DNA of 64,000 bases from contig CAXNKS010000002.1 in NCBI GenBank assembly GCA_964203055.1, positions 1 to 64,000 of the forward strand. Reading direction: 5' to 3'. The notes below the pieces were generated by a model, which saw only the letters and a program-made list of their open reading frames with translations, did not search any database and had not been told where the DNA came from. Below, in pieces: positions 34,976-44,829 of this stretch (the first letter of the stretch is position 1; every line of letters begins with the position of its first letter). This DNA comes from Fontibacterium temperatum. Lineage in GTDB: Bacteria > Pseudomonadota > Alphaproteobacteria > Pelagibacterales > Pelagibacteraceae. A program made the position numbers and the translations under genes.

Positions 34976-36874
34976 ATGAATTTGCGCAATTTAATGATGT
35001 GGGGCGTAATAGTTCTGCTCGTTTTAGGCTTATATAATCTTTTCCAAAATCCAGGATCAATCGCTGGAAAAACTGAAATGCCTTTTTCTACTTTTTTAAC
35101 AGAAGTGGATAAGGGAAACATTGTTTCAGTTGATATTAGAGGTAGTGAAATTTCTGGAAACTTTAGAGACGGTAAGGGTTTCAAAACTTACTCTCCAAAT
35201 TATCCAAATTTAGTTGAAAAATTATCAGCAAAGGGAGTTGCAATTACTGCAGGTCCTAGAGAAGAAAAGGGACCTTCGTTGTGGGGAATAATATTATCAT
35301 GGTTTCCTATGTTACTGCTTATTGGAGTATGGATATTTTTCATGCGTCAGATGCAAGGTGGCAAAGGTGGAGCTATGGGATTTGGAAGATCAAAAGCAAA
35401 ATTACTTACAGAAGCTCATGGCAGAGTCACATTCCAAGATGTTGCTGGAGTTGAAGAAGCAAAAGAAGAATTAGAAGAAATTGTTCATTTTTTAAAAGAT
35501 CCTAGAAAATTTCAAAAACTAGGAGGAAGAATTCCGAAAGGCGCTTTGCTTGTTGGACCTCCAGGAACAGGTAAAACTTTATTAGCAAGAGCAATTGCAG
35601 GAGAGGCAAATGTTCCTTTCTTTACAATTTCAGGATCAGATTTTGTTGAGATGTTCGTTGGAGTTGGAGCATCTAGAGTTAGAGATATGTTTGAGCAAGG
35701 AAAGAAGAGCGCTCCTTGTATTATATTTATAGATGAGATTGATGCTGTCGGCAGAAGTAGAGGAGCTGGTTTAGGCGGGGGGAACGATGAAAGAGAGCAA
35801 ACATTAAATCAGTTACTTGTTGAGATGGATGGATTTGAAACTAATGAGGGCGTAATTTTAATTGCAGCAACCAACAGACCAGACGTTTTAGATCCTGCTT
35901 TGCTAAGACCAGGTCGTTTTGATAGGCAAGTTGTCGTATCTAATCCAGATATTATTGGTAGAGAAGCTATCCTAAAGGTGCATCTTAAGAAAATTACAAC
36001 AGGACCAGATGTAAATCCTAAAGTTATCGCAAGAGGTACACCGGGCTTTTCAGGAGCTGATCTTGCAAATATTGTAAATGAATCTGCATTACTTGCTGCA
36101 AGAAGAAATAAAAGAATTGTTACTATGTCTGATCTTGAAGAGGCAAAAGACAAAGTCATGATGGGAGCAGAAAGAAAATCCATGGTTATGACTGAAGAAG
36201 AAAAAACATTAACTGCTTACCATGAAGGTGGACATGCAGTTGTTGCTCTGTATGAGCCAACATCAGATCCAATTCATAAAGCAACAATCATTCCAAGAGG
36301 TAGGGCTTTAGGAATGGTTATGAGACTGCCAGAAAGAGATCAATTATCCATAACTAGAGAAAAAATGTTTGGTAATATCTCTGTTGCTATGGGAGGTAGA
36401 ATTGCTGAAGAAATGATATTTGGTTATGACAACGTAACCTCAGGAGCATCCTCTGACATTGAAATGGTAACGAAAATGGCAAAAAATATGGTTACTAGAT
36501 ATGGAATGAGTGATCAGTTAGGACCTATTGCTTATCAAGAAAATGAAGAAGAGGTATTTTTAGGAAGATCTGTTTCTAGAACGCAGAATGTTTCCGAAGA
36601 AACTGCTAAGAAAATTGATTTTGAAGTAAAAAAAATAGTTGAGGCTGGTTATGCAAGGGCTAAAAAAATATTAGCAGAGAAAGTTGACGAACTTCATAAA
36701 GTTTCAAAAGCTTTATTGACTTACGAAACACTATCAGGTGAAGAAATTAAAAAAATAGTATTCGAAAATGTTTATCCAAAACGTCTATCTGGAAAAGAAG
36801 AAGCTAGCACTACAAAGAAAAATCTAGGTAGCGCTTTAGGAGCAATTGGTTTAAAGCCTAATACGCAAAGTTAA
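34976..36874 (+). CDS. ftsH: ATP-dependent membrane metalloprotease FtsH
   Basis: FtsH degrades membrane and short-lived cytosolic proteins. It has two N-terminal membrane segments (about 9-23 and 103-123). The AAA domain has Walker A GPPGTGKT (194-201), Walker B IIFIDEID (about 249-256) and the second region of homology ATNRPDVLDPALLRPGRFDR. The zinc protease motif HEGGH is at 416-420. At 632 residues it is complete. Its regulators HflK and HflC are encoded at 2.2-4.2 kb. It follows tilS, as in many alphaproteobacteria. Confidence 0.97.
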   Translation: MNLRNLMMWGVIVLLVLGLYNLFQNPGSIAGKTEMPFSTFLTEVDKGNIVSVDIRGSEISGNFRDGKGFKTYSPNYPNLVEKLSAKGVAITAGPREEKGPSLWGIILSWFPMLLLIGVWIFFMRQMQGGKGGAMGFGRSKAKLLTEAHGRVTFQDVAGVEEAKEELEEIVHFLKDPRKFQKLGGRIPKGALLVGPPGTGKTLLARAIAGEANVPFFTISGSDFVEMFVGVGASRVRDMFEQGKKSAPCIIFIDEIDAVGRSRGAGLGGGNDEREQTLNQLLVEMDGFETNEGVILIAATNRPDVLDPALLRPGRFDRQVVVSNPDIIGREAILKVHLKKITTGPDVNPKVIARGTPGFSGADLANIVNESALLAARRNKRIVTMSDLEEAKDKVMMGAERKSMVMTEEEKTLTAYHEGGHAVVALYEPTSDPIHKATIIPRGRALGMVMRLPERDQLSITREKMFGNISVAMGGRIAEEMIFGYDNVTSGASSDIEMVTKMAKNMVTRYGMSDQLGPIAYQENEEEVFLGRSVSRTQNVSEETAKKIDFEVKKIVEAGYARAKKILAEKVDELHKVSKALLTYETLSGEEIKKIVFENVYPKRLSGKEEASTTKKNLGSALGAIGLKPNTQS

Positions 36875-36889
36875 TCTAACTTTTCTTTC

Positions 36890-37954
36890 ATGAAGAGTAT
36901 TTATATAAGGCCAACCAATATTGTCTTTGGTCAAAAAGCTAATTATTTTATCCAAGAAGGAACCGCTAAAAGCCTTTGCGGATTAGAAGATGTTGGTTTT
37001 TTATCAGTAGAGATTTTAAAAAGACAATCTGACGGACATACAGTTGAAGAATATAGTGTTCTAGAATTAGAAAGATTAGATTTTAGAAATGAAATCGAAA
37101 ACGATTTAAATAAAATAACTTTAAAAAGAAAAAATATATTTAATTTAAATTTTAAAAACCCTATTTTAATGGGAGTTTTAAATGTTACGCCAGATAGTTT
37201 TTCTGATGGCGGAAAATACAACACTACTTTTAGAGCAATTGATCATGTTAAGAGCATGATTGATTTTGGAGCTCATATCATTGATGTTGGTGGAGAATCG
37301 ACAAGACCGGGTGCAAAATCAGTTAATGAGCAAGATGAAATTGCAAGAGTATCTGAGACAATTCAATTGATAAAAAAGAAATATTCAAACCAACTAATTT
37401 CATTAGACACAAGAAAATCTAAAGTAATGCAACACGGCATAAGTATAGGAGTGGATATGTTAAATGATGTATCAGCACTAGATTTTGATCAGCAATCTTA
37501 TCAAGTTGTTAAAGATTCAGGAAAACCAATTATTTTAAATCATTCACAAGGCACACCTGAAGATATGCAAAATAATCCAACTTACGAAAATGTATTACTA
37601 GATATTTTTGATTATTTTGAAAATAAAATTAAATTTTTAAAAGATAATGGAATTAAGGATGAGCAAATTATTATTGATCCGGGAATTGGTTTTGGAAAAA
37701 CTTTAGAACATAATTTAGAAATTATTTCTAAGATTTCATTATTTCACGGCCTTGGTTATCCGATAATGGTCGGTCCTTCGCGAAAAAGTTTTATAGGTAA
37801 AATTATGGGCGAAAAAGATAATCCACAAAGATTGGGAGGTACAATAGCCTCTGTTTTGTATTCATATTTGCAAGGTATTCAGCTATTCAGAGTTCATGAT
37901 ATACAAGAAACGAGCGAAGCTCTTAAAGTTTATTCTCATTTTTTAAATAAATAA
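36890..37954 (+). CDS. folP: Dihydropteroate synthase FolP with N-terminal extension
   Basis: FolP joins p-aminobenzoate with the pterin diphosphate in folate synthesis. The catalytic TIM barrel starts near residue 92 with ILMGVLNVTPDSFSDGGKY. DVGGESTRPGA, LISLDTRKSKVM and IIDPGIGFGKTLEHNLEII follow. The first about 85 residues form an extension of unknown function, also known in alphaproteobacterial FolP proteins. The 354-residue gene sits between ftsH and glmM, sharing one base with glmM, a widely conserved order. Confidence 0.94.
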   Translation: MKSIYIRPTNIVFGQKANYFIQEGTAKSLCGLEDVGFLSVEILKRQSDGHTVEEYSVLELERLDFRNEIENDLNKITLKRKNIFNLNFKNPILMGVLNVTPDSFSDGGKYNTTFRAIDHVKSMIDFGAHIIDVGGESTRPGAKSVNEQDEIARVSETIQLIKKKYSNQLISLDTRKSKVMQHGISIGVDMLNDVSALDFDQQSYQVVKDSGKPIILNHSQGTPEDMQNNPTYENVLLDIFDYFENKIKFLKDNGIKDEQIIIDPGIGFGKTLEHNLEIISKISLFHGLGYPIMVGPSRKSFIGKIMGEKDNPQRLGGTIASVLYSYLQGIQLFRVHDIQETSEALKVYSHFLNK

Positions 37955-39291
37955 TGAAAAAGTATTTTGGAACTGACGGTATTAGAGGAGAAGTTAATAA
38001 AGGTAGTATTACTGGGGAAATGTTTTTTAGATTTGGTCTTGCCGCAGGAACATATTTTTCTAATCAAAACAAACAACGTCACAAAGCAATCATTGCAAAA
38101 GACACTCGATTATCAGGCTACATGCTAGAACCTGCTTTAGTCTCAGGACTTATTTCTGCTGGCATGGATGTTTTGTTATTAGGACCATTACCAACAAACG
38201 GTCTTGCGATGTTAACAAAATCTATGAAAGCGGATCTTGGAATTATGTTAACAGCGTCACACAATCCTCATACCGATAACGGGTTAAAACTTTTTGGACC
38301 TGATGGTATGAAACTTTCTGATAAAGTTGAAAAACAAATTGAAAAATTAATAGACGATAAAGTTGAAAAATATTTAGTAAAACCAAACTCATTAGGCAGA
38401 GCCAAAAGGTTAGAAGATGCAACTGAAAATTATATAGAAATATTAAAAAATATTTTTCCGAAATCATTTAATTTATCAGGAATAAAAATATTTCTAGATT
38501 GCGCAAATGGAGCTTCTTATAAATCGGCGCCAGCTTTACTTAGAGAATTGGGAGCTGAAGTTGTGGCTATTGGAATCAACCCAGATGGATTTAATATTAA
38601 TAAAAATTGCGGATCAACTCATCCAGAGCTTATTCAGCAATCAGTAAAAACTCATAAGGCAGATATTGGTATAGCATTCGATGGTGATGCGGACAGAGTT
38701 ATTATGTGTGATGAAAAAGGAGAAATTATTGATGGCGATCAAATTATTGCGATGATTGCAAAAAATTGGAAAAAGAAAAAGATTTTAAAAGGAGGAGTGG
38801 TCGGTACATTAATGACTAATTTAGGATTAGAGAATTATTTTAAAACTAATAATATTAAATTTCATAGAGCAGATGTAGGAGATAGATATGTTAAAGAAAA
38901 AATGAATAGTTTAAAATATAATTTAGGAGGAGAACAGTCAGGACACATTATCCTTGGAAACCTTGCAACTACAGGAGATGGACTATTAGTTGCTTTAGAA
39001 GTTTTAAATTCTTTAAAAAATAATGGTAAAGCAAGTAAAGTATTTTCAGTATTTAAAAAAATTCCTCAAGTTTTAGAAAATATTAAAGTTAAGAATAAAA
39101 ATATTGTTGAAAATAAATCTCTGAAAGCAAGAATTGATCAGATTGATAAAAGTTTAAAACAAGAAGGTAGATTGCTAGTTAGAAAATCAGGAACTGAAAA
39201 TTTTGTTAGAATAATGGTTGAAAGCTCAGATAAGAAATTAATCAAAGACACTTTGGGCGAAGTTAAAAAACTAATACTTAATTACGCCTAA
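37954..39291 (+). CDS. glmM: Phosphoglucosamine mutase GlmM
   Basis: GlmM converts glucosamine-6-P to glucosamine-1-P for peptidoglycan and LPS precursors. The N-terminal YFGTDGIRGEVN, the phosphoserine loop MLTASHNPHTDNGLK (near residues 98-112) and the metal loop FDGDADRVIMCD are intact. GGEQSGHIIL and the C-terminal RKSGTENFVRIMVE complete the set. At 445 residues it is full length. It starts on the last base of folP, and thiD follows 2 bp after its stop. Confidence 0.96.
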   Translation: MKKYFGTDGIRGEVNKGSITGEMFFRFGLAAGTYFSNQNKQRHKAIIAKDTRLSGYMLEPALVSGLISAGMDVLLLGPLPTNGLAMLTKSMKADLGIMLTASHNPHTDNGLKLFGPDGMKLSDKVEKQIEKLIDDKVEKYLVKPNSLGRAKRLEDATENYIEILKNIFPKSFNLSGIKIFLDCANGASYKSAPALLRELGAEVVAIGINPDGFNINKNCGSTHPELIQQSVKTHKADIGIAFDGDADRVIMCDEKGEIIDGDQIIAMIAKNWKKKKILKGGVVGTLMTNLGLENYFKTNNIKFHRADVGDRYVKEKMNSLKYNLGGEQSGHIILGNLATTGDGLLVALEVLNSLKNNGKASKVFSVFKKIPQVLENIKVKNKNIVENKSLKARIDQIDKSLKQEGRLLVRKSGTENFVRIMVESSDKKLIKDTLGEVKKLILNYA

Positions 39292-39293
39292 CA

Positions 39294-40088
39294 TTGAAAC
39301 TAAAGTCTAAATTATTAATTATTGCAGGTTCAGATTCTAGCGGTGGAGCTGGTATTCAAGCAGACATTAAAACAGCAACATCACTTGGTGTTTATGCAAT
39401 GACAGCAATAACTGCGATTACCGCTCAAAATACCACAGGAGTAAAATCAATTGTTCCTGTTCCACCAAAAGAAATTTTTAATCAAATTTCATTTTCGGTT
39501 CAGGATATTAAACCAAATTCTGTAAAAATTGGCATGCTGCACAATGTGGGCGTTATCAAAGAAGTTATAAAGGCTATTAAGAAACATAAATTAAAAAATA
39601 TTGTAATAGATCCTGTGATGGTTGCTAAAGGAGGTCACAGATTAATCAGCAATAGTTCTATTAATTATTTAAGAAAAAAATTGCTTCCATATGCATTATT
39701 AGTAACACCAAATATTCCGGAAGCTGAAACTTTGATTAAAAAAAAGATTAAAAACTTAGAAGATGTAATTAAAGCTGGAAAAGAAATTTTAAAATTTGGA
39801 CCTAAGTTTGTTCTTATAAAAGGAGGCCATACTAATAAATCTTTTATCGAGGATGTATTGATTTCAAAAAATAATATTAAAATTTTTAAAAATAAGAAAA
39901 TTAAAACTAAAAATACACATGGTACAGGCTGTACTTTATCTAGTGCAATCGCTTCTTTTATTTCCAAAAATTACAATATGAACGAATCGTGCAGACGATC
40001 TATTCAATATGTTCATAAAGCAATTTTACTAAATCCAAAATTTGGAAGAGGACATGGGCCAATTAATCATATGGCTTTATTAAATTAA
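39294..40088 (+). CDS. thiD: Hydroxymethylpyrimidine (phosphate) kinase ThiD
   Basis: ThiD phosphorylates HMP twice to give the pyrimidine half of thiamine. The ribokinase-like marks are IIAGSDSSGGAGIQADIKTATSLGVYAMTAITAITAQNT-type sequence, VIDPVMVAKGG, LVTPNIPEAE and NTHGTGCTLSSAIAS with the catalytic Asp/Gly-Thr-Gly-Cys region. The length is 264. Translation starts with TTG, 2 bp after glmM. It works with ThiE at 19.8 kb. This would let the cell build thiamine from imported HMP. Confidence 0.92.
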   Translation: MKLKSKLLIIAGSDSSGGAGIQADIKTATSLGVYAMTAITAITAQNTTGVKSIVPVPPKEIFNQISFSVQDIKPNSVKIGMLHNVGVIKEVIKAIKKHKLKNIVIDPVMVAKGGHRLISNSSINYLRKKLLPYALLVTPNIPEAETLIKKKIKNLEDVIKAGKEILKFGPKFVLIKGGHTNKSFIEDVLISKNNIKIFKNKKIKTKNTHGTGCTLSSAIASFISKNYNMNESCRRSIQYVHKAILLNPKFGRGHGPINHMALLN

Positions 40089-40127
40089 ATAATTTAAATC
40101 TTTATAGAGATCTAAAAAAATTTACTT

Positions 40128-41418
40128 ATGACAAACGTTGTAGTTGTAGGCTCTCAGTGGGGAGATGAGGGCAAAGGGAAGATTGTGGATTGGCTTTCAG
40201 AGCAAGCCGATGTCGTTATTAGATTCCAAGGCGGTCATAATGCAGGTCACACATTAGTTATTAATGGAAAAGTTTTTAAATTAAAATTACTTCCATCAGG
40301 AATAGTTAGAGGAGACAAGATTTCAATTATTGGAAATGGTGTTGTTATCGATCCTTGGGCATTGTTAGAAGAAATTGAAGAGATTAAAAAAAAAGGAGTT
40401 GATGTTAATGAAAATAATTTAATTATTTCTGATACTGCAACTTTAATTCTCCCTTTTCATAAAGAAATGGATGAGATCAGAGAAGATGCAGCAAAATCTA
40501 AAATTGGAACTACAAGAAGAGGAATAGGACCTGCTTATGAAGATAAGATTGGTAGACGTTCTATTCGAGTTATGGATTTGCGCTCAAAAACAAATTTAGA
40601 GCAAAGACTAGAAGTTATTTTAGAACATCATAACGCAATCAGAAAAGGGTTAAAAAAGAAGATATATAAATCAGATGAATTAATTAATGAATTATTAAAG
40701 ATTGCACCGCAGATATTAAAATTTTCTCAACCAGTTTGGAAAAAAATAGCTGAATATCAAAAGTTAAATAAAAAAATATTATTTGAAGGTGCACAAGGAA
40801 TATTACTTGATGTAGATCATGGAACTTATCCTTATGTCACTTCATCAAATACAGTAGCTGGAACAGCATCCGTTGGTACAGGATGTGGTCCAAAAACAAT
40901 TGATTATGTTCTTGGAATTACTAAGGCTTATACAACGAGAGTAGGGGAAGGTCCTTTTCCAACTGAGCTTAAAGATGCAACAGGTGAATTAATTGGTCAA
41001 AGAGGTCATGAGTTTGGAACTGTCACTAACAGAAAAAGAAGATGTGGTTGGTTTGATGGAGTTCTTGTTAAGCAATCAGCAACCATTTCAGGAATTACTG
41101 GCATAGCACTAACTAAGTTAGACGTTCTTGATACATTGGATGAAATTAAATTTTGCGTTGGTTATAAATTGCGTGGCAAAGAAATTGATTATTTCCCGAG
41201 TGCATCAGAAGATCAATTTGCAGTAGAGCCTATTTATAAAACTTATGAAGGATGGAAGTCTGAAACTAAAGGAATAAGAAATTACAAAGAATCTACCTGA
41301 GAAAGCTAAAATTTATATTGCGGCTATTGAAGATTTTATAGGTGTTAAGATTGCAAGTATTTCAACAAGTCCTGAAAGAGATGATACGATTTTTGTTGAA
41401 GACCCTTTTAATGCGTAA
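40128..41418 (+). CDS. purA: Adenylosuccinate synthetase PurA (frameshifted near the 3' end)
   Basis: PurA makes adenylosuccinate from IMP and aspartate with GTP. The P-loop-like VVGSQWGDEGKGKIVDWL, RFQGGHNAGHT, GTTRRGIGPAYEDK and GPFPTEL are clear. The open frame stops at 41300 after 390 residues. One extra base near 41286-41290 throws it out of register. Reading on from 41290 restores NLPEKAKIYIAAIEDFIGVKI, ISTSPERDDTIFVEDPF and a stop at 41418, giving the normal length of about 429. The gene is expected to be essential, so sequence error is more likely than a real mutation. The extended end overlaps rpoH by 11 bp. Confidence 0.93.
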
Positions 41419-42307
41419 TGAAAGGTTTTGTTTTAATATTCTCTAACATTGCTTTTTGAACTTTTTCAAAAGCTCTATTTTCAATTTGCCTTACTCTTTC
41501 TCTACTAATTTTATATTTTTGACTAAGCTCTTCTAAAGTTTTTGGCTCATCAATAAGTTTTCTGTCATATAAAATTTCTTTTTCTCTCTCATCTAAAATT
41601 TTTAAAGCTGTTTGTAATAAAGCATGTTTTTGATCTAATTCTTGTCGTTGAGAAATTAATAGTTCTTGATCAGCATTTTCATCGACAATCCAATCCTGCC
41701 ACTGACCGCTTTGTTCTTCATCGGAAATTTTAGCATTTAATGACTTTTCTTGTCCAGCCATTCGTCTGTTCATTGAAATAACTTCATCTTCATTCACATC
41801 TAGTCGACTTGCTATTTCTTTAACATGAGCATCAGTCATATCACCACTTTCAATAGCAAAAATTTGGTTTTTTAATTTTCTAAGATTAAAAAATAATTTT
41901 TTTTGTGCAGCAGTTGTTCCAATTTTAACCAAACTCCATGATCTTAAAATGTATTCTTGGATAGAAGCTTTAATCCACCACATCGCATATGTTGCAAGTC
42001 TAAATCCTCTCTCAGGGTCAAATTTTTTAACAGCTTGCATTAAACCAATGTTTCCCTCAGATATTAATTCTCCAACAGGCAAGCCGTAACCTCTGTATCC
42101 CATCGCAATTTTAGCAACTAATCTTAAATGGCTTGTAACCAAAGTGTGAGCAGACTCCCTATCTCCTTTTTCGCGCCAATTTTTTGCAAGTGTATATTCT
42201 TGCGCAGGCTCTAACATTGGGAATTTTCTTATTTTTAATAAATAAGAATTTAAACTTCCCTCAGGCGTAAGTGTTGGAAGATTAGAATTTTTTTCAATTT
42301 TTTCCAT
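41408..42307 (-). CDS. rpoH: RNA polymerase heat-shock sigma factor RpoH (sigma-32)
   Basis: RpoH directs transcription of chaperone and protease genes. Region 2 shows the SEGNIGLMQAVKKFDPERGFRLATYAMWWIKASIQEYI stretch, with the -10-recognition segment. The sigma-32-specific RpoH box appears around QKKLFFNLRKLKNQI. Region 4 ends with the helix-turn-helix LEELSQKYKISRERVRQIENRAFEKVQ. At 299 residues it is full length. It lies 38 bp after rluD on the same strand, the usual alphaproteobacterial pairing. Confidence 0.96.
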   Translation of the reverse strand: MEKIEKNSNLPTLTPEGSLNSYLLKIRKFPMLEPAQEYTLAKNWREKGDRESAHTLVTSHLRLVAKIAMGYRGYGLPVGELISEGNIGLMQAVKKFDPERGFRLATYAMWWIKASIQEYILRSWSLVKIGTTAAQKKLFFNLRKLKNQIFAIESGDMTDAHVKEIASRLDVNEDEVISMNRRMAGQEKSLNAKISDEEQSGQWQDWIVDENADQELLISQRQELDQKHALLQTALKILDEREKEILYDRKLIDEPKTLEELSQKYKISRERVRQIENRAFEKVQKAMLENIKTKPFITH

Positions 42308-42345
42308 AGTATTTATGTGGGTATTATAACTATTATAACAAGAGA

Positions 42346-43332
42346 TTAAAACTTAAGTTTTTTTATTGTTTTTAGCAGATTTTCAAAATCTTTTGGTTTT
42401 TCGCATTCAAATTCTATTTCTTTCTTTGTAGTTGGATGAATAAACCCAATTGATTTTGCATGCAAAGCTTGTCTTTTAAATCCTTCTAATAGTTCTCTAA
42501 ATTCAGGATCAATATCTCTAATAAATTTATTTTGTTTTCCATAAATTTGATCACCAATAATAGGATTGCCGTGAGATGAAAGATGAACTCGGATTTGATG
42601 AGTTCTTCCTGTCTCTAGTCTGCATTCAAGAAAGCTCATATCAGCAATTTTTTTACCTGTGAAAAATTCTATAGTTTTGTAATTTGTAACAGCATCTTTT
42701 CCTCTAGAGGTATTGATGCTCATTTTTTTTCTATTAAATTTACTTCTGCCAATCATAGAAGAAATTTGTCCAGAACTTGGTTTCATTCTTCCATAAACAA
42801 GGACCTCATAAACTCTTTTGATAGTATGCTCTGCAAATTGTTTTGATAAAAAAATATGAGCTTGATCATTTTTTGCAACGACCAACAGACCACTGGTTCC
42901 TTTATCGATTCTATGAACTATGCCCGGTCTTAATTCTCCACCAATGGTTGAAAGTTTGTTTTTACAATGAAACATAAGAGCATTTACTAAAGTGTTGTCA
43001 AAGTTTCCAGCACCAGGATGAACAACCATTTCAGGAGATTTATTAATAATTAATAAATCAGCATCTTCGTAACGAATATCTAAGTTTAATATCTTTTGCT
43101 GAAATATTAACTTCTTTAGGCTCGGGTATTGAAACTTCTACAATGTCAGATGATCTTAATTTTAATTGAAGCTTGAGTTATTTGAATTTTATTAATTTTA
43201 ACAAAACCTTCATTAATAATATTTTTAATTCTTGTTCTGCTAATATTCTGGAATTAAAACAGCTAGAGCAGAATCTAAGCGTGTATTATTTTTTTCTTCT
43301 GTTATTTCAAATTTGTATTCGTTAGTAGACAT
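42346..43332 (-). pseudogene. rluD: 23S rRNA pseudouridine synthase RluD-type, three frameshifts
   Basis: The intact part (42346-43029) carries the catalytic region VHRIDKGTSGLLVVAKND and GRTHQIRVHLSSHGNPIIGD. The 5' third is broken. From the ATG at 43332 the frame gives MSTNEYKFEITEEKNNTRLDS, then extra bases near 43250, 43155 and 43081 shift it. Reading through all three restores an S4-type domain (ISRTRIKNIINEGFVKIN) and YEDADLLIINKSPEMVVHPG, for about 328 residues, the usual length. All three changes are single-base gains with no loss of protein similarity, so sequencing error is the simplest cause. It lies 12 bp downstream of the tRNA-Arg gene on the same strand. Confidence 0.87.
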
Positions 43333-43344
43333 GATTAGTAGTTT

Positions 43345-43419
43345 TGGTGGTCTTGCTAGGACTTGAACCTAGAACTCTAGTTTCGAAGACTAGGATGATA
43401 TCCATTTCACTACAAGACC
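43345..43419 (-). tRNA. tRNA-Arg (anticodon TCG)
   Basis: On the minus strand the acceptor GGTCTTG (43419-43413) pairs with CAAGACC, followed by A and an encoded CCA (43347-43345). The anticodon arm CTAGT-CTTCGAA-ACTAG places TCG in the anticodon, reading CGA arginine codons. The T-arm holds the GGTTCAAGTCC-type sequence. All arms can be folded, although it lies between two frameshifted genes. Confidence 0.93.
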
Positions 43420-43466
43420 GTGAGATTATTAGTAGCTATTTTTTTGAACAAAATTGTAAACACAGG

Positions 43467-43494
43467 CCTATAAAACACTTAAGTATTTTATAGG
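43467..43494. other. Long near-perfect palindrome between fdh and tRNA-Arg
   Basis: CCTATAAAA (43467-43475) and TTTTATAGG (43486-43494) are perfect inverted repeats. The centre ACTTAAGT (43477-43484) is itself palindromic. It ends 27 bp from the fdh stop. It could form a hairpin that ends or protects the fdh message, or be a protein-binding site; no T-run directly follows on either strand. Confidence 0.5.
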
Positions 43495-43520
43495 TGTGTA
43501 TTTAATGTATAAATTTTTGA

Positions 43521-44729
43521 TTATCGTCTTTTGTATCTAGCGGCTTCTTTTGATCCACCTGTTGCATTACCTTTTGTGTAGGAATGTTTACCTGTGCCTG
43601 CTAAATTCACCATCTTTTAACGATTGTATATTCTTTCCGAACAGGTTTATCTTGCGAAGATACATTCTAGAATTTCTCTTACACCATCAGCGTAACGTGT
43701 TTGTGCAGACAATGATGTTCCAGATGTATGAGGCGTCATTCCGTGATGAGGCATTCTTCTCCATATATGATCATTCGGCGCAGGTTGTGGAAACCAAACG
43801 TCACCAGCATAACCACTTAATTGGCCAGATTTTAAAGCTGCCGCAATTGCATTGTTTATCACAAATTTTGCCTCTAGCTGTATTTACAATGTAGGCACCC
43901 TTTTTCATCTTACTAATCATTTTTTTATTGAAAAGATTTTCTGTTTCAGGATGTAAGAGGGCAGTTGATTGTTACTACGTCGCAAACTTTAACTAAAGAT
44001 TCAACAGAACTGTGAAATTTTAAGATTTAATTCTTTTTCAACAGACTTAGGTAATCGATGCTTGTCAAAATAATGTAAGTGCACATCCGAAATGGTTTCA
44101 TTTTTCTTAAGTGCATCTAAACCAATTCGTCCAGCAGCAACTGTTCCAATATGCATTCCTTCAACATCATAAGATCTATGAACTGCGTCTGCAATATTCC
44201 ATCCACCTCTATTAACGATAGCATGTTGGTTATGATAATCTCTAACTAGAGAAATAATCATCATTACAATGTGCTCTGCAACTGATCTTGAATTACAATA
44301 AGTAACTTCATAAACATCAATATTATGATCCATAGCAGCTTGTAGATCTACGTGATCAGAACCAATCCCTGCAGTAATTGCATATTTTAAATTTGGAGCA
44401 GACTCCATTTTTTCTCTTGTTAAGTAATAAGGCCAGAACGGTTGTGATATAACAATGTCAGCATCTTTTAATTCTTTATCAGCACGACATCCTTTTCCAT
44501 CTTTATCTGATGTAACAACTAACTTATGACCATTTTTTTGCAAAAATTTTCTAAGACCTAATTCTCCTGACACGCAACCAAGTAATGTTCCAGGTTTAAA
44601 ATCTCTTCCTTTAGGAGTAGGCAAGGTTTGTCCATTAGGATATTTTTTAATTACTGGTAATTTACTAAGAGGATATTTCTTTGGCATCCCTTTTTTTGGG
44701 TTGTCATATAGTACACATAAAATTTTCAT
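43521..44729 (-). pseudogene. fdh: NAD-dependent formate dehydrogenase, multiply frameshifted
   Basis: This metal-free enzyme oxidises formate to CO2 with NAD+. The intact 5' part (44729-44001) has AITAGIGSDHVDLQAA, YCNSRSVAEHIVMMIISLVRDYH and the NAD motif GTVAAGRIG. Extra bases near 44021 and 43962, a missing base near 43863 and at least two more changes near 43650 and 43606 break the rest. Across frames one can still read VCDVVTINCPLHPETENL, GAYIVNTARGK, GYAGDVWFPQPAPNDH and HSYTKGNATGGSKEAARYKRR. The protein is thus conserved to its C-terminus, about 400 residues. This looks like bad sequence or very recent decay. Fhs at 50.8 kb uses the same substrate. Confidence 0.88.
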
Positions 44730-44829
44730 TATTTACTCCCTTTGTATTTTAATTTCAGAGAATTAAAGCACAAAATAATAAAAGTGCACAGCAAATAATT
44801 GAATTTTCAATTTTTCAATATTTTATGAG

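Noticed and set aside
35809..36183. Minus-strand 124-residue open frame inside ftsH
   Set aside because: It is antisense to the invariant AAA and SRH region of ftsH; composition follows the ftsH codons.
43240..43332. Independent small protein of about 30 residues next to the tRNA
   Set aside because: It is the N-terminus of RluD; the following S4 domain continues in the next frame.
43550..43894. Plus-strand 114-residue open frame
   Set aside because: It lies antisense to the frameshifted formate dehydrogenase and has no recognisable domain; it is open only because the real gene is on the other strand.
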